Assembly: GCA_013216135.1 (NCBI GenBank)
Contig: JABSOS010000023.1
Span: 1 to 47,191, forward strand
DNA length: 47,191 nt
Direction: 5' to 3'
DNA from: Candidatus Caenarcanales bacterium
GTDB taxonomy: Bacteria; Cyanobacteriota; Vampirovibrionia; LMEP-6097
Made by a program: the position numbers and the translations under genes. Positions 35,031 through 41,343 of the stretch are shown here, piece by piece. The notes under the pieces were generated by a model. The model was not told the DNA's origin. It was given only the letters and a program-made list of their open reading frames with translations, and ran no database searches. Each line of letters starts with the position of its first letter. The stretch's first letter is position 1.

Positions 35031-35651
35031 ATGGCTAATATTGAAGAACTTTTTTCAGAGTCGAAGGTCCCTGTACCTAAAAAAACGGAAATTGAAGTCC
35101 CAGATGGCTTAAAGGATAACCTTTTAGTAACTACGGTTTCTGGATTCGTCGATAGTATTTATAACTGGGCTAGATCTAACAGTGTTTGGCCTTTAACTTA
35201 TGGTACTTCTTGTTGTGCCATCGAGATGATGTCAGTAGGTATGTCTCGTTTTGATATCTCTAGATTCGGTTCTGAGGTATTTAGAGCGACACCTAGACAG
35301 GCAGATTTGATTATTACAGCAGGTACCATCACTAGAAAAATGGCTCCAGCCTTAGTCAGACTTTACCAACAGCTTCCAGAGCCGAAATACGTTATCGCCA
35401 TGGGTGCTTGTACTATCACTGGTGGAATGTTCCACGATAGTTACTCAGTAGTTCAAGGTGTAGATAGAATTATTCCAGTAGACGTTTATGTACCTGGATG
35501 TCCACCGAGACCAGAAGGTCTTTTACACGGTTTATTTACTCTTCAAAGAAAAATTCGTCAAGAGAAGCTATTAGCTCGTGGTGAAATTAGTAAGTATCAT
35601 GATTCTCAAGTTCATGATGTTGATGAGAAGACAGGACTTCTTATACAGTAA
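35031..35651 (+). CDS. nuoB: NADH-quinone oxidoreductase subunit B (NuoB)
   Basis: 206 aa. The four ligands of the N2 [4Fe-4S] cluster are present: tandem Cys in [11 protein letters not shown], Cys in [16 protein letters not shown] and Cys in [10 protein letters not shown]. NuoB sits in the peripheral arm of complex I and passes electrons to quinone. Compared with short NuoB proteins it has a 30-residue N-terminal extension and a C-terminal tail (about 185-206). It is followed by repeat copy 2 and then nuoC; nuoA and nuoD are absent from the window. Confidence 0.97.
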   Translation: MANIEELFSESKVPVPKKTEIEVPDGLKDNLLVTTVSGFVDSIYNWARSNSVWPLTYGTSCCAIEMMSVGMSRFDISRFGSEVFRATPRQADLIITAGTITRKMAPALVRLYQQLPEPKYVIAMGACTITGGMFHDSYSVVQGVDRIIPVDVYVPGCPPRPEGLLHGLFTLQRKIRQEKLLARGEISKYHDSQVHDVDEKTGLLIQ

Positions 35652-35665
35652 TTGTCTTTAATCTT

Positions 35666-35785
35666 AAGAACACTGTACGGCTTCAAATTCAAGGCTTTCG
35701 AGGATGAAAAAGCGCAGTGTAATGGAATTACATGAGCATTTTGAGGACGAGAATAACGCAGAAGTTGAAGTTGTACAGTGTTCTT
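35666..35785 (+). repeat. Structured palindromic repeat, copy 2 (between nuoB and nuoC)
   Basis: About 120 bp; the centre matches copy 1 at 7050-7171. Left arm AAGAACACTGTAC (35666-35678) pairs perfectly with GTACAGTGTTCTT (35773-35785). The stem continues through two G-U pairs, CTTCAA with TTGAAG, an A-G mismatch and TTC with GAA, about 24 pairs in all. The inner hairpin TGTAAT-GGA-ATTACA is at 35718-35732. The outer arms share no sequence with copy 1, yet stem length and position are conserved. The right arm runs into TTTT, so it may also act as a terminator after nuoB, and its TTGTAC may serve as the -35 of nuoC. Confidence 0.9.
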
Positions 35786-35808
35786 TTATAGTTTATAATT
35801 TAAAGTGA
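35704..35808 (+). CDS. Possible 34-codon leader ORF inside repeat copy 2
   Basis: ATG at 35704 opens a frame beginning MKKRSVMELHEH that stays open for 34 codons and ends with TGA at 35806-35808, 4 nt before the nuoC ATG. The counterpart in copy 1 begins MKKHSVMELHEH and ends 6 nt before korA. GAGG lies directly against the ATG, so initiation would be poor. Also, a transcript from the nuoC promoter at 35771-35799 would not include its start. Existence as a translated peptide is uncertain. Confidence 0.28.
   Translation: MKKRSVMELHEHFEDENNAEVEVVQCSFIVYNLK
35771..35799 (+). promoter_or_regulatory. Promoter candidate of nuoC overlapping the repeat
   Basis: TTGTAC (35771-35776) and TATAAT (35794-35799) are 17 nt apart, the ideal spacing. 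The -35 lies inside the right arm of repeat copy 2 and the -10 ends 13 nt before the nuoC ATG. If used, the repeat would both insulate nuoC from nuoB transcription and supply part of its promoter. Confidence 0.5.
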
Positions 35809-35812
35809 TATT

Positions 35813-36523
35813 ATGGCAGATCTTCCAGTAAAACCAGGTGATGATAAACTTGCAGCTTTCTTAGCGAGAAAAGAAGCTATAGCTGCAGGGAAAGATCCAG
35901 ATGAAGCAGAAAAAGCTGCTTTAGCGAAATTTGGAATTGGAGTAGGTGCGCCGGAGCCTGCTGCTGAAGCAGCACCAGCAGAAGCTGCTAGTACTGAAGA
36001 ATCAGCTGAAGCTGAAGTAGTGGAAGAAGTTCCACCACCACCTCCGAAGACTCCTGAAGCTAAAGAGTTTTTTGATGCTGCTAAGTTTAATGTTGAAGAA
36101 TTAGGTGAAGATGCTGCTGGTACTTTAATGTACGGAGTGCAAGTCGCTGACTTAGTTCAGATTTGTAAAGATCTTAAATCTCAAAGAAAATTCAATGTAC
36201 TTAACTTTATGACGGCGGTTGAGTATAAAGAAGGTTATAAAAATATTATTAGACTGGAGAGTAATAAGCATTTAGAAGCTGTAGTTCTTAAAGTTACTGT
36301 TTCTAAGGATAATCCTACTTTACCTACTCTTACTGAGATTTATCCTTCTGCTAACTGGCAAGAGCGTGAAGCTTATGACATGATCGGTATTATTTTTGAA
36401 GGTCATCCTAATTTAACTAGAATTCTTAATCCTGATGATTGGGAAGGATATCCATTACGTAAAGATTACGTTGGTCCTTTAGATGGATTGAATCAGCCTA
36501 TTAAGTATGCTGTGGCTGGATAG
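35813..36523 (+). CDS. nuoC: NADH-quinone oxidoreductase subunit C (NuoC) with acidic N-terminal extension
   Basis: 236 aa. Residues about 100-230 carry the NuoC/30-kDa signature: WQEREAYDMIGIIFEGHPN then RILNPDDWEGYPLRKDY. The subunit is part of the hydrophilic arm of complex I. The first 90 residues are unusual: an Ala/Glu/Pro-rich, acidic, low-complexity extension including EVVEEVPPPPPKTPEAKE, with a small predicted helix at the very start (DKLAAFLARKEAIAAGK). The ATG lacks a strong Shine-Dalgarno. nuoD does not follow; a His-rich protein and flagellin do. Confidence 0.95.
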   Translation: MADLPVKPGDDKLAAFLARKEAIAAGKDPDEAEKAALAKFGIGVGAPEPAAEAAPAEAASTEESAEAEVVEEVPPPPPKTPEAKEFFDAAKFNVEELGEDAAGTLMYGVQVADLVQICKDLKSQRKFNVLNFMTAVEYKEGYKNIIRLESNKHLEAVVLKVTVSKDNPTLPTLTEIYPSANWQEREAYDMIGIIFEGHPNLTRILNPDDWEGYPLRKDYVGPLDGLNQPIKYAVAG

Positions 36524-36578
36524 TTTTTAATTAATCTATTATCTGAAAATTTAATTTTAATATGTAATAATTATTTAC

Positions 36579-37067
36579 ATGCAAGATATTTCTGTTAATC
36601 AGAAAATTTTTGCTAAGCCTAACGCTGTTCTAAAAGCTGGTGGGAAGAAATCAGTTAAACCATCAAATACTCAGAAAAAGAAAAATTCTAAACAAGAACC
36701 TCAAAAAGAAGTAAATCCTAAACCTAATTTTTTTCAAAAAATTAAAAAGTTTTTTCAAAATATATTCTCAAGGTTACCTTTTGTTAGTAAGAAAAATAAT
36801 AAAGAGATGAGTTTTACTGAAGTAAAAGCTCCTGGAAGTGCTAAAAGCTCTGCTTCAAGCTTTGCTTGTGGAGTTGTTCTAATCGATGATGACCTAGATA
36901 GACACAAAGATTTGCACAAGCATCACGATAATCAGAATGACCACAATAGTCACGATATTTCAGATCACCATATAGGAGCTGGGCAGCACCATGCCGATAT
37001 TGGACATAGTTTTGATTCTGGTGGTCATTTTGGTGGACATGCTTGCGGACATGGCTGCGGTCATTGA
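36579..37067 (+). CDS. Basic protein with amphipathic segment and His-rich metal-binding tail
   Basis: 162 aa. Residues 1-48 are lysine-rich and disordered (QKKKNSKQEPQKE). Residues 50-70 are aromatic and basic (FFQKIKKFFQNIFSRLPFVS), likely a membrane-binding amphipathic helix. From about 110 to the end the chain is very rich in His, Asp and Gly, finishing in GGHACGHGCGH, with two Cys. Such tails bind Ni, Zn or Cu in metallochaperones and stores. The ATG follows a TAATAA box by 8 nt and has no Shine-Dalgarno; leaderless initiation is possible. No family is recognised and the neighbours (nuoC, flagellin) do not fix its role. Confidence 0.7.
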   Translation: MQDISVNQKIFAKPNAVLKAGGKKSVKPSNTQKKKNSKQEPQKEVNPKPNFFQKIKKFFQNIFSRLPFVSKKNNKEMSFTEVKAPGSAKSSASSFACGVVLIDDDLDRHKDLHKHHDNQNDHNSHDISDHHIGAGQHHADIGHSFDSGGHFGGHACGHGCGH

Positions 37068-37110
37068 GTTTGTTTTCAATAAAACTTTTTATAATTAAAG
37101 GATTTAGTAT

Positions 37111-37137
37111 TAAAGTTTTAGCCTAAGCTACCGATAA
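37111..37137 (+). promoter_or_regulatory. Sigma-28 (FliA) promoter of the flagellin gene
   Basis: TAAAGTTT (37111-37118), an 11-nt spacer and ACCGATAA (37130-37137) match the FliA consensus TAAAGTTT-N11-GCCGATAA at all but one position. A transcript would start near 37144, leaving a leader of about 35 nt that includes a strong GGGGGGAG ribosome binding site. Confidence 0.95.
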
Positions 37138-37178
37138 CTGAATATAGTGAATTAATCCTGTGGGGGGAGACTATGTAG

Positions 37179-38138
37179 TTGTCGATACTTTCTCTTAATA
37201 CAAATATTGCTAGTAAGGTTACGACTCGAACTATTAACCATAGTTCAGAGAAGATTACTAACTCTACTCGTAAACTTGCTACTGGTTCCCGTGTAAATAA
37301 AGCAGGGGATGATGTAGCTGCTTTAAGCATCGGTGCAAAGTTAGACACTCAGCTTAGAGGTATCTCTAAAGCTAAGCAAAATATTTTAGATGTTTTTAAT
37401 GAATTTGATCAGGCGGATGCGAAGTTTAAAACAGCAGGAGATTTGATGTTTAAGATGAAAGAACTTTTCGTTCAGGGACTAAATGGTACCAATTCTCAAG
37501 ATGAGATAGATGCTTTACAGAGAGAGATTAATGAACAGCTAAGAGTCTTTGAAGGTTTAGCACCAGGGGATGTATTTACACCTGAGGAAAATGATATGAC
37601 TAGTGGAGACTATATAGAAGACTTTCAAGTTGGTGCAAATGATAATAATGATGTTCGTTTAGCTTTCTGGCATGTTCCCAGCACAACAAGGGAAGCTGTT
37701 TCTTTAAATTTATCCGCAAATTTATCAGATTTTGGGACATCTGAATATAGTGGTAGAGGTTCATTGAACATGAATGGTTCGTCCGATAATGGGAAAAATC
37801 TTGCGAATTTAAGAATACCTGGAACGACTCTAGAAGCATTCACTTCAGGTATTACTGGTATTAATTTTAGTAGTTTATCTGATCTTGATATTGCAATAGA
37901 AAATCTAGGTAAAATGCAAGCTACAGCCGCAGCTAAAAGGTCTTACTTTGAAGCCCAGTACGCGAAACTAGAAGACGAAGAAATCGCACTAAGTGCTTCT
38001 AAGTCACACTTTATGGATACTGATATGGCAGAAGAAAGTGCAAACCTAACTCGTGAACAGATTAGACTTCAGTCTGCTTCCGCAATGAGTACTCAAGCAA
38101 ATGCTCAAGGACAGTTTGTTCTGAGTTTACTACCGTAA
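37179..38138 (+). CDS. fliC: Flagellin
   Basis: 319 aa. Starts with TTG at 37179, about 9 nt after GGGGGGAG; this start gives the canonical N terminus MSILSLNTNIAS. The N-terminal D0/D1 region (about 1-140: LATGSRVNKAGDDVAALSIGAKLDTQLRGISKAKQN) and C-terminal D1/D0 region (about 240-319: DTDMAEESANLTREQIRLQSASAMSTQANAQ, ending VLSLLP) are both intact, with a short variable middle. It is exported by the flagellar type III system and builds the filament. It is the only flagellar gene in the window and has its own sigma-28 promoter, so it is a stand-alone class 3 gene. Confidence 0.96.
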   Translation: MSILSLNTNIASKVTTRTINHSSEKITNSTRKLATGSRVNKAGDDVAALSIGAKLDTQLRGISKAKQNILDVFNEFDQADAKFKTAGDLMFKMKELFVQGLNGTNSQDEIDALQREINEQLRVFEGLAPGDVFTPEENDMTSGDYIEDFQVGANDNNDVRLAFWHVPSTTREAVSLNLSANLSDFGTSEYSGRGSLNMNGSSDNGKNLANLRIPGTTLEAFTSGITGINFSSLSDLDIAIENLGKMQATAAAKRSYFEAQYAKLEDEEIALSASKSHFMDTDMAEESANLTREQIRLQSASAMSTQANAQGQFVLSLLP

Positions 38139-38151
38139 AATTTTCTTTAAG

Positions 38152-38415
38152 TTACTTAGCTTCTTCAGGCGCAAGCCCAACTTTCTTTAAAAAGTGCTGC
38201 AACTCAATAATTTCGTTTTTATCACCTAAGTTTTTATGAAAACTCTTAAAACTCATGCTCTCTTCACCATAGTGAATTTTAGTGTGATTATGATGTGTAG
38301 TTTCTACTTCTACACCCATAGTTTCAAGCATATGCTTAACTTCATTCCACTCTAAGTTCATGCTTATAGGGTGACTGAAAAGCTTTTCTAATGTTTTTGT
38401 ATCTTTTTTATGCAA
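38152..38415 (-). CDS. Small HicA-like protein of unknown function
   Basis: 87 aa. Starts with TTG at 38415, 6 nt after GAGG. The chain (TLEKLFSHPISMNLEWNEV, then KHMLETMGVEVETTHHNHTKIHY, then LQHFLKKVGL) resembles a stand-alone family with a HicA/dsRBD-like alpha-beta fold that is common in Proteobacteria. No antitoxin-like partner gene is adjacent, so a toxin-antitoxin pair is not supported. It lies between convergent flagellin and the divergent EF-hand metallopeptidase gene. Confidence 0.65.
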   Translation of the reverse strand: MHKKDTKTLEKLFSHPISMNLEWNEVKHMLETMGVEVETTHHNHTKIHYGEESMSFKSFHKNLGDKNEIIELQHFLKKVGLAPEEAK

Positions 38416-38496
38416 ATTTTACCTCTTTCTTTACACACTCTTATCTTAAACATATTTTAAACTTGTAATGATATATACATTTGTCGGGAGTAAAAT

Positions 38497-40893
38497 ATGT
38501 CTATTGATTTAAACATACTAAAAAATTTTGATATTGACAATGATGGAATATTAAATCCAGATGAAAAATCTGCTTATGATGCTCACGCAGAGCAAAATGA
38601 CTTAGTAAAACTAAAAGATTCAGTGAAAAATCTTAAAGATAATTTAGATTTAAACGCATTAGGTAGTTTAGATATAGATGGTGATGGCTTACTTACATCT
38701 CCAGAGGCTGAAAATTATAAAGATCCTAATGCTCTGCAATTAGATTCATCACATTTTGCAAAGCATTCCTACAATATGGATATAGATTTTGCAAATCAGT
38801 GGGTCAATAATTTTGATTCTGAAGTTGATCAGGATACTATGACTTATTTTCTCTTATTAAAAGAGTTTGGTTCTGATGAATTAGCTCTTGAAATTATGCG
38901 TAATGCTGAAAGAACAGAATCTGAAGGTACTATAAACTTGGCATTTAGTGTCAATGGTGTTGATTACAATTTGAGATCTACTAATGATAATAATCCAGAA
39001 GGACCTGTGTCTGCTCATTTAACTAATATTGAGGATGGTTCTTCTGAAGGAGTTCATTATAATCCCGCATTTGAAAACGGTGTCAGTTTTGCAAGTGAGT
39101 ATACAAATGTCCATGGTTTAAATGTTAAGGAATGGAAAAATACAGGTGAGCATATTATTACTAGTGAGGGTAAAGACCCACCTAATTTATTACAACTCGA
39201 TTCCGGAAATTTTTCTAAACACTCGCATGATATGGATATAGATTTTGCAAACCAATGGTTTAATAATTTTGATACTGAAGTTGATCAGGATACTGTCACA
39301 TATTTTCTCTTATTAAAAGAGTTTGGTTCTGATAAATTAGCTCTTGAAATTATGCGTAATGCTGAAAGAACAGAATCTGAAGGTACTATAAACTTGGCAT
39401 TTAGTGTCGATGGTGTTGATTATAGTTTGAAGGCTACCAAAGATGCTGGTGAAGGGGCTGCTTCGTCTGCTTACTTAACTAATCTAGTGGAAGATTCTAC
39501 AGAAGGGGTTCATTACAATCCCGCATTTGAAAATGGTGTTAGCTTTGCCAGTGAGTATAAAAATGATCATGGTTCAACAGTTAATGAATGGAAAAACGCG
39601 GGAGGAGAAACTATTACCGTTGATGGCCTTGCTTTAGAAGGGCAAGAAGAAAATGGTATGGGTTTCACTCGATTTGATGTTGTCGATGCAAGTAATTATA
39701 GCCAAATCAATGATGATGGTACGGTTATTCATGTTGAAGATGGTCTAATAGTCAGTGGTAGATATGCTGATGGTATTGAGTTTACGCGTGAACACTCTAC
39801 AGTTGATAATCTTAGCTATATTGAAAGACAGTCAAATGGACAGTTTCTAGATGTTCGTAATGGTCAATTAGTTGCTCAAGGTGACGCTGCTCATATACCT
39901 GAACAAGGAAGATCAATCACTGAAGGCATTTCTAATTATAGACACGAAAATGGCTTAATAATGGGTGGTGTTCTTGAAAACGGACTAGAATTTGAAAGGT
40001 TCGATATTATTGATAATAAAAATTATTATCAGGTAAATAGTGATGGTTCTACTAGTCAGGTTGTCAATGGTGAAATGGTTTCTCAAGATGATGATTTTGG
40101 AATCAGTGACAGAGATATGAGATTTGCAAACTTACAATCTCTTGAAGATATAGACACCAGTATCATTGATCCAGATGGTTCAAAGTTTAATAGAATGATG
40201 AATGCTTTTAATATTAATAGTACTGAATCAATTGATTATTACGATTCCTGGATTGATGATTGGGTGGGAACTGGTCCAGTAGATGACTCTCTAAAAAATA
40301 ATATAGTAGATAAGTTTTTACTTGTATTTGGAAATGATGAACAATTCATGCAGGCTATTGAGGAGAATGGATTTAATATCACTATTGCTAGTGAAATAAA
40401 AGGTAGTAACCCTTATGGTGATCAGTGGAATATAGCTGGTTTCTATTCACCTACTGAAGATACGGAAGGGCGGAATACCATTGTGATTTCTGAAGAAGCC
40501 TTAAATAGTATTCTGTTTACTCATGAATTTGCACACGCTCGTGATCATTTAGTAGATGGTAGTATAGACGGTAGTTTCGGTGATATCGACAGTAATACAT
40601 TTGATAATGCTATTGCTGTATCTCGTGAAAGAGCTAATAATGGTGCAGCTCAAGGGCTTTTTGATTTAGATTATGCAAGCATTAATGATGAAGAGTTTTT
40701 AGCTTCAATGTTTGAGGCATACTACCTAGACCCTGCTCTTTTTGAGCAAAGGTTTCCAGAGTTTACAGCAGCTTTAGGTGAAACTTTTGATCATTTAGAT
40801 CAAACTATGGGTTTGCTTAGTCTCAATGAAACTACTACAGATAGAATGTTTGATGACTTTCAAAATATTGCATCACATGAAAGATTTGCTTAA
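38497..40893 (+). CDS. Large EF-hand protein with duplicated module and C-terminal zincin metallopeptidase domain
   Basis: 798 aa, ATG with GGGAG 8 nt upstream. Residues 9-22 and 57-70 are EF-hand-like loops (DIDNDGILNPDE, DIDGDGLLTSPE). Residues 80-231 and 232-383 are a near-identical tandem module of 152 aa. About 390-540 holds short beta repeats (NGMGFTRFDVVDASNYSQ and GLEFERFDIIDNKNYYQ). The end (about 545-798) is a gluzincin-type domain: HEFAH at 676-680 gives HExxH, and EEFLASMFEAYY near 732-743 fits the third-ligand helix of anthrax lethal factor-like peptidases (candidate Glu733). No signal peptide is seen; export by a type I, flagellar or other route is unknown. A secreted toxin or effector is plausible. 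A partial copy of the catalytic end follows directly. Confidence 0.85.
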   Translation: MSIDLNILKNFDIDNDGILNPDEKSAYDAHAEQNDLVKLKDSVKNLKDNLDLNALGSLDIDGDGLLTSPEAENYKDPNALQLDSSHFAKHSYNMDIDFANQWVNNFDSEVDQDTMTYFLLLKEFGSDELALEIMRNAERTESEGTINLAFSVNGVDYNLRSTNDNNPEGPVSAHLTNIEDGSSEGVHYNPAFENGVSFASEYTNVHGLNVKEWKNTGEHIITSEGKDPPNLLQLDSGNFSKHSHDMDIDFANQWFNNFDTEVDQDTVTYFLLLKEFGSDKLALEIMRNAERTESEGTINLAFSVDGVDYSLKATKDAGEGAASSAYLTNLVEDSTEGVHYNPAFENGVSFASEYKNDHGSTVNEWKNAGGETITVDGLALEGQEENGMGFTRFDVVDASNYSQINDDGTVIHVEDGLIVSGRYADGIEFTREHSTVDNLSYIERQSNGQFLDVRNGQLVAQGDAAHIPEQGRSITEGISNYRHENGLIMGGVLENGLEFERFDIIDNKNYYQVNSDGSTSQVVNGEMVSQDDDFGISDRDMRFANLQSLEDIDTSIIDPDGSKFNRMMNAFNINSTESIDYYDSWIDDWVGTGPVDDSLKNNIVDKFLLVFGNDEQFMQAIEENGFNITIASEIKGSNPYGDQWNIAGFYSPTEDTEGRNTIVISEEALNSILFTHEFAHARDHLVDGSIDGSFGDIDSNTFDNAIAVSRERANNGAAQGLFDLDYASINDEEFLASMFEAYYLDPALFEQRFPEFTAALGETFDHLDQTMGLLSLNETTTDRMFDDFQNIASHERFA
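38734..39645 (+). repeat. Tandem in-frame duplication, period 456 bp, two units
   Basis: Unit 1 spans 38734-39189 and unit 2 39190-39645, exactly 152 codons each. Stretches such as AEFG-type LLLKEFGSD and ALEIMRNAERTESEGTINL are identical in both, with differences mostly at the module ends. The DNA is also nearly identical over long runs (for example around 38860-38950 and 39316-39406), so the duplication is recent or kept similar by conversion. Confidence 0.93.
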
Positions 40894-40966
40894 TGATAAT
40901 AAGGAGTGATTCTATAGAAAGTCTTCAGCAGGTGCTTTTAAATGGTGAAGCTAATCAAAAGTCGGG

Positions 40967-41329
40967 GTGATTTTAACTCATGAATTTGCTCATGCGCGTG
41001 ATCATTTGGTAGACGGCAGTATAGATGGTATATTCGCTGATATCGATGCTAATACCTTTGATAATGCTATTGAAGCGTCAAAAGAAAGAGTAAACAATGG
41101 TTCTGCTGAAGGGCTTTTTAATGCAGATTATGCGAGCACCAATGATCAAGAATTCTTAGCAGAAATGTTTGAAGGATACTATCTAGACCCAGTTCTTTTT
41201 AAAGAAAGGTTTCCAGAGTTTACTGAAGCTCTAGGAGAAACTTTTGATCATTTAGATGAGGTAATCAGTTTACTTGATTTTAATGAAGAAGCTAAAAGTG
41301 AAATTTTTGATACTTATAGAAATATGTAA
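40967..41329 (+). pseudogene. Tandem partial copy of the HEFAH metallopeptidase catalytic end
   Basis: About 120 codons closely matching the last ~125 residues of the gene just upstream, including HEFAH and the QEFLAEMFEGYYLDP helix. The frame begins after a TAA at 40952 and the first candidate start is GTG 40967, with no proper ribosome binding site spacing, right before the HEFAH helix. The upstream part of the catalytic domain is missing. It is therefore best read as a truncated duplicate. The reading frame stays open to its stop and the metal-binding residues are intact, so a small expressed protein is not excluded. Confidence 0.75.
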
Positions 41330-41343
41330 TCAAAGACTAGGTT

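Noticed and set aside
38152..38415. A HicA-HicB toxin-antitoxin pair.
   Set aside because: No partner gene is adjacent and the small protein resembles a stand-alone HicA-like family more than active HicA toxins.
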